Of a stretch of DNA of 5,422 bases, positions 1 through 5,422 are shown one piece after another (the stretch's first letter is position 1; each line of letters opens with the position of its first letter). The translations under genes and the position numbers were made by a program. The notes beneath the pieces were generated by a model that saw nothing but the letters and a program-made list of their open reading frames with translations, was not told the origin of the DNA and ran no database searches. The stretch is from contig CASDUB010000245.1 in the NCBI GenBank assembly GCA_949283905.1, positions 1 through 5,422 of the forward strand, in the 5' to 3' direction. This DNA is from an uncultured Lachnospiraceae bacterium. GTDB lineage: Bacteria; Bacillota; Clostridia; Lachnospirales; Lachnospiraceae.

Positions 1-79
1 AAAAAGCTGACAGAAACAGTAGGTAAAAACAAAACGCTATAATGTTGATATACAGGAATGGTACGCCGGCCATTATTTG

Positions 80-1702
80 TTAATCTCCTACTCTGTTTAA
101 TATTGATGGTATATAATCGATCTTTCGTTCGTTTAACGACTGAATATCGAGGGCAGAAGGATTGATCTTTCTGATCTTTCTGCCAAGACGTTTTTCGCAG
201 TCCTCAATAGTTCCTTTTTTTATAACGGTTATAAAAAGCGGTTCCATATCGAGAAGCTTTTTGAGATCATCATAATCGCTGTCAAAAAATTTAAAGTAAA
301 GAGCCATATGCTCAGTAAGAAGTTCTCTTGTAACAGCTGCATTCTTCTCATCTTCAACATCAAGTTCTACATAAAGATGAAGGAACGGAGTGTCGTTTTC
401 ATCATATTCCTTAGCAGCAAGCCAGTTATGAAGATGAAGGTTTGAACGTGTGATAACTTCGTTGATAGATGCTTCGGTAATCCTTGTAAATCCTGCGATA
501 TCGATAACATCTTTTACACGATCGTGGAACGTAAATCTCGGAAGGCTGCCGTCCGGCTCCGCGCTTACACAATGATACATGTCTCCTATACGATAGCGCA
601 TGAAAGCGCCTCCATGAAAAACACTTATAACAAGTTCATAAAAACCGCCTTTTTTTACGCCGTCCATAAGGCATGTTCTTGGGACATATCCCTCCTCTTC
701 TTCCTCGCGGACAAGTTCGCTTTCAGGTATAAATTCATAAAAGCATGCATCAGGAAAAAACACCATGCCGTTTCTGTTGTAATCTTCCGTACCTGCAACA
801 GTAAGTTCAGTACCTGCTGTTATCTCAAGCGGCACAACGCCCCAGGCGTTTGCAAGCCTCTCTTTGTAGTGAGGTCCGTCTGTTCCGCTGATAACAAGAC
901 CTTTTAATTTGAAAACATCTCCGGGAACGAGTTTTTTGCCGTCTTTTTTGTGACGCTTCTTTGCCTTCAGATAGCGAAGAGCAATTGCAGGCGAAATCTT
1001 CATCTTTGATCCTGATTTTCCGCCCTTATCCGATGAGTCGGAAAAGTGTTCCGTAATATAATTGGCAACGCTGCCGATGCCAAAGAAATAATCCACTCCT
1101 CCGGCAAACGCCATCTTAAATCCGTTTTTGATCCTTCTGCTGAAACTGATTGAAGGATCTGTATTTTCATCGGGAAGCCACACATAATCCATCTCTTCAT
1201 TTAAAAGCGAAGGAACAAGACCTGTCATATAAGGAAGCGGCGCTCCGCCGTATAATATTCTGTCTTTTGACTTTGTATTGAAATCTCCGTCTTTTTTTCC
1301 TGTCGCAAGCATCATGATCGAAAAAACATTATGCTTGTATGTATCGAGCATTTCTCTTGAATAGGGCGCGAGTTTAATGGGACGAAATCCCCCTTCCCAC
1401 GTCGTTTCTATCCAAATGATCGGCTCAGCAGGCAGCATGTCAGCGTTTTTCGCCAACAGCACGTCTGCATAGTCCTCGTATTTTGTCATTGGGAAAAATC
1501 TTCGGAACTCACCGATATCTTCAAATTTTCTGTCTCCGAACATACGCTTTCCGAGTCCTGATTCCGAAAACAGCTTGATCTGTTCCTTCATCAGACGTTC
1601 CTGAACAAACATATAGTCTTTTATATTCATATTAAGAAAGCCGCAATATTCTTCCCAAAGCTGTTCGGAAGTATAAGCTTTTAACTTTTCACGAAAATCC
1701 AT
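80..1702 (-). CDS. GH3-family acyl-adenylating enzyme (GH3 auxin-responsive promoter family protein)
   Basis: This is a soluble protein of 540 residues, a usual length for the GH3 family. Known GH3 enzymes activate a carboxylic acid with ATP to an acyl-adenylate and then often conjugate it to an amino acid; bacterial substrates are mostly unknown. Counting from the chosen Met, the phosphate-loop region lies near residues 98-114 (TTWEGG then PIKLAPY), the motif II equivalent near 293-299 (EITAGTE, with the Glu kept) and motif III near 370-374 (YRIGD). A DRVKDVIDIAGFTRITEASI segment follows near 394-413, at the hinge to the C-terminal domain. The first loop lacks the usual S-G-T-T pattern. An acidic run (five Glu) sits near 333-337. 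I chose the ATG at 1702 because AGAGGA at 1713-1718 lies 10 nt upstream. An in-frame ATG at 1726 would add eight residues and overlap the upstream gene by 17 bp, but has no well-placed ribosome site. The gap to the upstream methyltransferase-like gene is 7 bp, so the two are surely co-transcribed. The family call is firm; the substrate is unknown. Confidence 0.85.
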   Translation of the reverse strand: MDFREKLKAYTSEQLWEEYCGFLNMNIKDYMFVQERLMKEQIKLFSESGLGKRMFGDRKFEDIGEFRRFFPMTKYEDYADVLLAKNADMLPAEPIIWIETTWEGGFRPIKLAPYSREMLDTYKHNVFSIMMLATGKKDGDFNTKSKDRILYGGAPLPYMTGLVPSLLNEEMDYVWLPDENTDPSISFSRRIKNGFKMAFAGGVDYFFGIGSVANYITEHFSDSSDKGGKSGSKMKISPAIALRYLKAKKRHKKDGKKLVPGDVFKLKGLVISGTDGPHYKERLANAWGVVPLEITAGTELTVAGTEDYNRNGMVFFPDACFYEFIPESELVREEEEEGYVPRTCLMDGVKKGGFYELVISVFHGGAFMRYRIGDMYHCVSAEPDGSLPRFTFHDRVKDVIDIAGFTRITEASINEVITRSNLHLHNWLAAKEYDENDTPFLHLYVELDVEDEKNAAVTRELLTEHMALYFKFFDSDYDDLKKLLDMEPLFITVIKKGTIEDCEKRLGRKIRKINPSALDIQSLNERKIDYIPSILNRVGD

Positions 1703-1709
1703 ACTACAT

Positions 1710-2255
1710 CTATCCTCTGAAATCATTGATACAGGCTTTTATCCCTTTTATATTCGGAATCAAAAACCTGGTTTTATGTCTGTATTCGTCATATCCTGAC
1801 AACAATGCAGGAAAAACAATAATATCTTCAAACACGGCAAGAGCTATATTTAGCAAAGTATACGTAACTGCCGCTGCTATATTTAATCCCGTAAAATAGA
1901 GACATATCATCAAAAGTCCAAACCATAATACGCCCGGATGTCTGCACAAAGCATACATCTTCTTTGTATAGGCAGGACGCTTTGTACCCGGATTCATATA
2001 TCCTTCATCAACTGAAAATGACCCGAAAAGGGAATAAAGCATAAATAAAAGAAAAACCAGTGCAAATACTAATGCGGCTATAAAGCCTGCAGTTGAGGTG
2101 TGTGCAGTGACGTTTATACACTGGTATATAACTGAAACTAATAAAAGACCGCTTCCGATCCAGAAAGAGATTTTAAATGCTTTTCCAAGACCAACCAGAT
2201 CATTAATGTCATTTAAGAAAAATAAAGCAAATGCTGCGATTCCAAGCCAAAACAT
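1710..2255 (-). CDS. Integral membrane protein, isoprenylcysteine/phospholipid methyltransferase-like
   Basis: This 181-residue, very hydrophobic protein has about five predicted membrane segments (near residues 2-14, 29-46, 54-77, 107-122 and 126-149). The C-terminal half carries the two hallmarks of the ICMT/PEMT-type membrane methyltransferase fold. One is a CRHPG motif at 104-108, just before a TM helix. The other is a Glu-Asp pair at 143-144 followed by G-Y-D-E-Y at 154-158 and R-F-L-I-P at 163-167. In the family these elements form the S-adenosylmethionine site at the membrane-cytosol boundary. Substrates vary (prenylcysteine, phospholipids, other lipids) and cannot be read from sequence. 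The ATG at 2255 was chosen because GGGGG (2261-2265) lies 5 nt upstream. A TTG at 2267 (preceded by AGAGGA) or a TTG at 2315 are open alternatives; the longest form is 201 residues. It is the first gene of a two-gene unit with the GH3 enzyme 7 bp downstream. NnrU-like or other methyltransferase-fold membrane proteins are alternatives. Confidence 0.65.
   Translation of the reverse strand: MFWLGIAAFALFFLNDINDLVGLGKAFKISFWIGSGLLLVSVIYQCINVTAHTSTAGFIAALVFALVFLLFMLYSLFGSFSVDEGYMNPGTKRPAYTKKMYALCRHPGVLWFGLLMICLYFTGLNIAAAVTYTLLNIALAVFEDIIVFPALLSGYDEYRHKTRFLIPNIKGIKACINDFRG
1713..1718 (-). promoter_or_regulatory. Ribosome binding site deciding the GH3 start
   Basis: AGAGGA on the minus strand lies 10 nt before the ATG at 1702. 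It sits inside the last codons of the upstream gene (Arg-Gly-stop), so termination there would place ribosomes at the GH3 start. This is the reason for preferring 1702 over the ATG at 1726. Confidence 0.55.
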
Positions 2256-2260
2256 AAAAT

Positions 2261-2265
2261 CCCCC
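2261..2265 (-). promoter_or_regulatory. Ribosome binding site deciding the methyltransferase-like start
   Basis: A GGGGG run on the minus strand (context TTGGGGGATTTT) lies 5 nt before the ATG at 2255. A second purine stretch, AGAGGA at about 2278-2283, could serve a TTG start at 2267. The TTG at 2315 has no ribosome site and would lie only about 15 nt after the predicted transcription start. Confidence 0.5.
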
Positions 2266-2337
2266 AAATGAAAACTATCCTCTAATAATATTACATTTTT
2301 ATTAAATTTTTGCAATGGAAATATTAAAAAAAGTCAT

Positions 2338-2343
2338 ATTATA
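2338..2343 (-). promoter_or_regulatory. Putative -10 box for the methyltransferase-like/GH3 unit
   Basis: A perfect TATAAT on the minus strand (context TTTTGTATAATATGAC) lies between the upstream terminator and the methyltransferase-like gene. The implied transcription start near 2331 gives a leader of about 75 nt. No good -35 box exists at 16-18 bp (candidates are only A/T-rich, such as ATAAAA), so this would be a weak or activator-dependent promoter. The AT-richness of the gap makes a chance match possible. Confidence 0.4.
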
Positions 2344-2384
2344 CAAAAGAATAGCTCTAATTTTATTGTTATATTACAAAATAT

Positions 2385-2432
2385 AAAAACACATTAAAAC
2401 AGCTGAGTGACAATTTAACATTCACTCAGCTG
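2385..2432 (-). terminator. Rho-independent terminator of the GGDEF gene
   Basis: A perfect 11-bp inverted repeat (CAGCTGAGTGA at one arm, 2422-2432, and its complement at 2400-2410) encloses an 11-nt loop. In the minus-strand transcript the hairpin is followed at once by TTTT (2396-2399) and then TTTTT (2385-2389). It begins 8 nt after the GGDEF stop codon, which is the classic placement. The T-tract is interrupted, so some readthrough into the next gene is possible. Confidence 0.85.
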
Positions 2433-2440
2433 ATGTATTT

Positions 2441-3577
2441 TTAATCTGTAAATTTATCTTTTGTATAATGTTTTACTTTATTCTCATACATTTTCATGTC
2501 GATCATATTCATAAATTCATTAGCAGTAATATTCTTAAGATTGAGAACTGCGAAGCCTAATGATGCAGATAAAGTATACGGCCTTTCGCCTCTCATATTT
2601 GAATCTTCAAATTCTTTTTCTATTTTTCCTATTATATCATCGATTTTTTCTTCTTCGACGGTATTAAGGAAAATAACGAACTCATCTCCTGCGTATCTCG
2701 TTACTACTCCGTCATCTCCTACAGCTTTAACAAAAAGCCCGGCAGCCTCTATAAGTGCTTCATCTCCGACATTGTGTCCGTAAAGATCATTAATAGACTT
2801 GAATCCGTTAAGATCAGCCATAACTCCTGTCAAAAACATATCTTTGTTTTTATTGATCTTCCTCTGAAGCAGTTCAAGATAATACCTGTTATAAAGTCCT
2901 GTCAGTCTGTCCGTGTATATCAGTTCATTCTTAAATGAAGTCATAATACCGGCAATGCAGATCGCTGCGGAAACGCCGACAACAGATACTCCGTAAATAA
3001 ACGACTGAATAAGCACTCCTGCTACGATAGGAATGATAAGAATATAAAGCGGAAACAGCTCCAGAATAGCTCTTTTTTTCTTGGCTACGACATATATATA
3101 AACCGTCTCGCACATAAAAATCAAAAATACTGCGGGATAAAGCCAATAAAACGGCATTCTGCTGTATACTCCGTCTTTGATCGAATAAATAAACGGAAAA
3201 AAAGAATTAATAACAACAGCAGCACCTACGAAAATCACTAACGCTTTAAAAATCTTTTTTCTACTTGCCTGCATAGGCAGTCTTACATGAGATGTCCAAA
3301 ACTTCAGCCAGCAATATCCTGCTAATAAATTCGAGATATAAAGTATTATATTGCTTAAATGATTTAAAAAGATAAATACAGGCTCATTTATGCCGTCAAC
3401 TACATATGCAGCAGAATCGGATATACATGATATAGCAATAAAAAGTATTAATCTGTTTAAGAGAGCAACATTTTTTTCATATGCCATACGTCCCATATTG
3501 CCTAGAAACAATACGGCCAGCAGAATTAAAGCAATTATATTCGGAATATATACCCCGGGTAAATTACTGATTAACAT
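2441..3577 (-). CDS. Membrane-anchored GGDEF protein, probable diguanylate cyclase
   Basis: This protein of 378 residues probably makes cyclic di-GMP from two GTP at the inner face of the membrane. Residues 1-215 contain about seven predicted TM helices (near 10-26, 41-60, 68-92, 110-130, 143-164, 172-190 and 193-213) that I cannot assign to a named sensor family. The GGDEF domain covers about 220-372. It opens with DRLTGLYNR (223-231), keeps metal ligand Asp255, has F259, K260 and N263 of the guanine-binding stretch, and has GHNVGD at 267-272. The signature loop is AGDEF at 296-300, with Gly-to-Ala in the first position; the acidic D298 and E299 are kept, so activity is likely. The RxxD product-inhibition site expected just before the loop is absent (the stretch reads VGDDGVVTRY). 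The start is supported by AGGAGA at 3583-3588, 5 nt upstream. The gene has its own promoter in the 60-bp gap before it and a hairpin terminator after it, so it can be expressed alone. Its sensed signal is unknown. Confidence 0.9.
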   Translation of the reverse strand: MLISNLPGVYIPNIIALILLAVLFLGNMGRMAYEKNVALLNRLILFIAISCISDSAAYVVDGINEPVFIFLNHLSNIILYISNLLAGYCWLKFWTSHVRLPMQASRKKIFKALVIFVGAAVVINSFFPFIYSIKDGVYSRMPFYWLYPAVFLIFMCETVYIYVVAKKKRAILELFPLYILIIPIVAGVLIQSFIYGVSVVGVSAAICIAGIMTSFKNELIYTDRLTGLYNRYYLELLQRKINKNKDMFLTGVMADLNGFKSINDLYGHNVGDEALIEAAGLFVKAVGDDGVVTRYAGDEFVIFLNTVEEEKIDDIIGKIEKEFEDSNMRGERPYTLSASLGFAVLNLKNITANEFMNMIDMKMYENKVKHYTKDKFTD

Positions 3578-3584
3578 CTGGGTC

Positions 3585-3633
3585 TCCTATAAAAACATAT
3601 AATACTTAATTATACTATTGAGTCCTATAAAAA
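3585..3633. repeat. Pair of 11-bp direct repeats in the GGDEF gene promoter region
   Basis: The 11-mer TCCTATAAAAA (plus strand) occurs at 3585-3595 and again at 3623-3633, 38 bp apart. On the coding strand the distal copy fills part of the promoter spacer and touches the -35 box, while the proximal copy includes part of the ribosome site. Between them the -10 box and a reversed copy form TATAAT-taagt-ATTATA. The copies could be an operator or a small duplication, but in AT-rich DNA chance is a serious alternative. Confidence 0.4.
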
Positions 3634-3637
3634 TCAA
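3609..3637 (-). promoter_or_regulatory. Sigma-A-type promoter of the GGDEF gene
   Basis: On the minus strand the -35 box TTGATT (3632-3637) and a perfect -10 box TATAAT (3609-3614) are separated by exactly 17 bp. The -35 begins directly after the stop codon of the carboxypeptidase gene. The predicted start near 3602 gives a leader of about 24 nt containing the AGGAGA ribosome site. Confidence 0.65.
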
Positions 3638-5122
3638 TTACTTATTCTTTTGAGTACTTTTCTTTTTTGATATATCCGATGAATATTTTGAAGAAGAAAT
3701 TCTTCCTGCTGCACTGCGTCTGTGCGCTTTGCGGCGGCGTCTTCTCTGCTGCTGAATATTAACATAAATAAGGTAAACGCAGAAAAGGATAGCCGCTATA
3801 AGAACAACTATTATGATATATACAGGCGTTTTATTAACAGGTTTTTCCTGAACGTTTTTTTCGCCTGTTGTTTCATCCACGACCACTTCTTTTGTCGTGT
3901 CTTCTCCGCTTTCAACAGCTTCGATTTCTTCTTCAAGAGCCTGCTGCGCTTCTTTTTCATCTAAAATAGCCTGTGCGTCCGCAGGAAGAGCCTGTCCTGT
4001 CAATTCTGATTTTTTCTGTTGATACTGAAGATAGTTATCTTTGGTCATTACAGCAGTAGCAACTCTTGTTCCGTTAAATAAAAATCCGACGTTAAGACCA
4101 TTTTCAACTTCAGCTGTTTCGTTTGTAAGAAGTGATACGTCAGTACCTATAGGCAGTAATGCTGTTCCGCCTGCTTCCGTAGGAACGCCAAGAGTAAGCT
4201 CATCTCTTTCAAATGTATTGAAACCGTATTCAAACAGCTCAGTCATATTTGAAAAAAGAGTGTTCTGATCTTCTATGCACATGATCACGCATATAAGGGT
4301 TCTTCCGTCCTTTTCGGCAAACTGAACGAGCGTATTTCTTGCAATAGGCGTATAGCCCGTCTTTCCTCCGATAATATACTGATAATAATATGGCGATGCA
4401 GGATTTATCATCTGAAGATGTGTATCGTAATGTCTCGCTTCACTCGTATTTGTAGCAGGAATTTCAACATATAACGAACGTGTTATTTCTCTGAATACAT
4501 CATACTGAAGAGCGGCTCTTGTTATAAGTCCCATATCATATGCGCATGTATAATGATTTTCATCCTCAAGACCGCTTGCATTGGCAAAATGCGTGTTTAC
4601 ACATCCGAGCTGCGCTGCCCTTTCATTCATCATATCAGCAAAAGCCGAAACTGATCCCGCAACATATTCAGCCATCTGAGTTGAAACATCGTTGCCTGAT
4701 TTTACAAGAATCATCTCAAGGCACTGTCTTACGGTAAACTGCTCTCCCAATGTAGGATTGACATTTGAGCTTCCCGCAAAGGCGTCGGCGAGACCTGTTT
4801 CCGTCATTGTCACTATGGCATTCAGATCCGGGCAGTTTTCAATCACAAGAAGAGCTGTCATGATCTTCGTTATGCTGGCAGGATACTGAGGAGAAGTCAT
4901 CCCCTTATTATAAAGAACCTGACCAGTTTCCGCATCCATAAGGCAGGCTGTACGGCCGCCTGTTACTACAGTCTGAGGCCAGCCTGTCCAAAGATTTGAC
5001 TCACATGCATAATCTTCCGTTGTCTGATCTACCACAAGATCAGCTTTTACAGAAAGCGGCAATGAAACAGCCATTATCAAAGCTAAAAATAAAACTGACA
5101 AACATCTTATCGTCTTCTTCAT
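3638..5122 (-). CDS. D-alanyl-D-alanine carboxypeptidase (penicillin-binding, S11 family)
   Basis: This is a complete 494-residue DD-carboxypeptidase that removes the terminal D-alanine from peptidoglycan stem peptides outside the membrane, limiting cross-linking. A signal peptide covers residues 1-27 (MKKTIRC start, hydrophobic core, likely cut after SVKA). The three active-site motifs are intact: S83-I-T-K86 (nucleophile Ser83), S142-G-N144 and K254-T-G256. A beta-rich C-terminal domain follows at about 305-360, then a Glu/Ala/Gln-rich linker at 365-430 that may form a coiled coil, one TM helix at 434-454 and a basic tail with an RRRRRK run at 460-465. Classical DacA/DacF enzymes are about 390-440 residues and attach by an amphipathic helix; here a true TM anchor and a cytoplasmic tail of about 40 residues extend the protein. 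Eight Cys lie in the extracytoplasmic part. The start is clear: AGAGGGG at 5130-5136 is 7 nt upstream. The gene lies 15 bp after the aminotransferase and is probably in its operon; no hairpin terminator follows it. Confidence 0.93.
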   Translation of the reverse strand: MKKTIRCLSVLFLALIMAVSLPLSVKADLVVDQTTEDYACESNLWTGWPQTVVTGGRTACLMDAETGQVLYNKGMTSPQYPASITKIMTALLVIENCPDLNAIVTMTETGLADAFAGSSNVNPTLGEQFTVRQCLEMILVKSGNDVSTQMAEYVAGSVSAFADMMNERAAQLGCVNTHFANASGLEDENHYTCAYDMGLITRAALQYDVFREITRSLYVEIPATNTSEARHYDTHLQMINPASPYYYQYIIGGKTGYTPIARNTLVQFAEKDGRTLICVIMCIEDQNTLFSNMTELFEYGFNTFERDELTLGVPTEAGGTALLPIGTDVSLLTNETAEVENGLNVGFLFNGTRVATAVMTKDNYLQYQQKKSELTGQALPADAQAILDEKEAQQALEEEIEAVESGEDTTKEVVVDETTGEKNVQEKPVNKTPVYIIIVVLIAAILFCVYLIYVNIQQQRRRRRKAHRRSAAGRISSSKYSSDISKKKSTQKNK

Positions 5123-5129
5123 CTATGAT

Positions 5130-5136
5130 CCCCTCT
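5130..5136 (-). promoter_or_regulatory. Strong ribosome binding site of the carboxypeptidase gene
   Basis: AGAGGGG on the minus strand lies 7 nt before the ATG at 5122, directly after the aminotransferase stop codon (5138-5140). This placement fits translation from a shared mRNA. Confidence 0.65.
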
Positions 5137-5137
5137 A

Positions 5138-5422
5138 TTACTGATGATAATAACTAAGAAAATCCTCCAATTTGTCCATACACTCTTTAAGCACTGTCAT
5201 GTTAGGAAGGTACACTACACGGAAATGATCCGGATCTTTCCAGTTAAATCCTGTTCCCTGTACTACTAATACCTGTTTCTGATGGAGAAAATCCAAAGCG
5301 AATTTTTCATCGTCTTTTATATTAAATTTTTCAAGATCTAATTTAGGGAAAATATAAAATGCTGCTTTTGGTTTAACAACGCTTATTCCCGGCATATTCT
5401 TAAGCCTGTTGTAAACATATTC
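5138..5422 (-). CDS. alaA: Pyridoxal-phosphate-dependent aminotransferase, AlaA-type (C-terminal part, cut by window edge)
   Basis: Only the last 94 residues are present; the frame is open to the right edge. They match the C-terminal domain of AlaA-type class I/II aminotransferases, which make L-alanine from pyruvate and glutamate. Recognisable stretches, numbered from the edge, are VKPKAAFYIFPKLD (16-29), the DDEK-F-LDFL helix (37-46), VLVVQGTGFNW (51-61) and DHFRVVYLP (65-73). Arg68 in the last is the conserved residue that binds the substrate carboxylate in fold-type I aminotransferases. The ending FLSYYHQ resembles the C-terminus of E. coli AlaA (recalled, not aligned). About 310 residues, including the PLP lysine, lie outside the window. 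The gene is 15 bp upstream of the carboxypeptidase. The symbol is by resemblance; another alanine- or aspartate-type aminotransferase of the same subgroup is possible. Confidence 0.85.
   Translation of the reverse strand, partial: EYVYNRLKNMPGISVVKPKAAFYIFPKLDLEKFNIKDDEKFALDFLHQKQVLVVQGTGFNWKDPDHFRVVYLPNMTVLKECMDKLEDFLSYYHQ

Noticed and set aside
7..43. Plus-strand promoter-like pair: CTGACA at 7-12 and TATAAT at 38-43
   Set aside because: The spacer is 25 bp, too long for a sigma-A promoter, and no plus-strand gene follows.
57..74. Possible terminator hairpin after the GH3 gene (AATGG...CCATT)
   Set aside because: The stem is only 5 bp and no T-run follows in the minus-strand direction; the real terminator probably lies left of the window.
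524..907. Plus-strand open frame of 127 codons
   Set aside because: It lies wholly inside the GH3 gene on the opposite strand; its product is Cys-, Phe- and Lys-rich with no recognisable domain, as expected from a shadow frame.
1000..1200. Minus-strand open frame of 66 codons inside the GH3 gene
   Set aside because: Same strand but different frame from a well-supported GH3 protein that covers this stretch with conserved sequence.
2496..2783. Plus-strand open frame of 95 codons opposite the GGDEF domain
   Set aside because: Ser/Ile/Pro-rich shadow of the GGDEF domain, whose motifs are all in the minus-strand frame.
3598..3614. AT-only inverted repeat followed by TGTTTTT as a terminator for the carboxypeptidase gene
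   Set aside because: A 6-bp stem with no G-C pairs is too weak to terminate, and the same bases form the -10 box of the GGDEF promoter.
3722..4268. Plus-strand open frames of 75-80 codons opposite the carboxypeptidase gene
   Set aside because: They are antisense to the linker and C-terminal domain of an intact gene and show no motifs or ribosome sites.

Overview
The window carries five protein-coding genes, all on the minus strand, so transcription runs from the right edge to the left. There are no RNA genes, insertion sequences, CRISPR arrays or phage genes. The AT-rich DNA, purine-rich Shine-Dalgarno sites, TATAAT-type -10 boxes and gene set (a Gram-positive-type D,D-carboxypeptidase with a membrane tail, a multi-TM GGDEF protein, a GH3-family enzyme) suggest a Firmicute of class Clostridia, most likely Lachnospiraceae. 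This assignment is an inference; the window contains no marker gene.

Right part (5422-3638): the C-terminal 94 residues of an AlaA-type PLP-dependent alanine aminotransferase enter from the right edge. After a 15-bp gap comes a complete penicillin-binding D-alanyl-D-alanine carboxypeptidase (S11 family) with all three catalytic motifs, a signal peptide and a C-terminal membrane anchor with an Arg-rich cytoplasmic tail. The spacing implies co-transcription. One enzyme makes L-alanine; the other trims D-alanine from peptidoglycan.

Middle part (3637-2385): a 60-bp gap contains a good sigma-A-type promoter (TTGATT, 17-bp spacer, TATAAT). It drives a membrane GGDEF protein, a probable diguanylate cyclase with seven predicted N-terminal TM segments. 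A strong 11-bp hairpin followed by T-runs ends this gene 8 bp after its stop codon.

Left part (2384-80): a second transcription unit holds a small polytopic membrane protein with the C-terminal signature of the isoprenylcysteine/phospholipid methyltransferase fold, tightly followed by a GH3-family (acyl-adenylating) enzyme. This pair is the most interesting item: a soluble carboxylate-activating enzyme coupled to an integral-membrane methyltransferase-like protein, with no recognised substrate. The GH3 protein also has an atypical phosphate-binding loop. The last 79 bases (1-79) show no gene and no convincing terminator.
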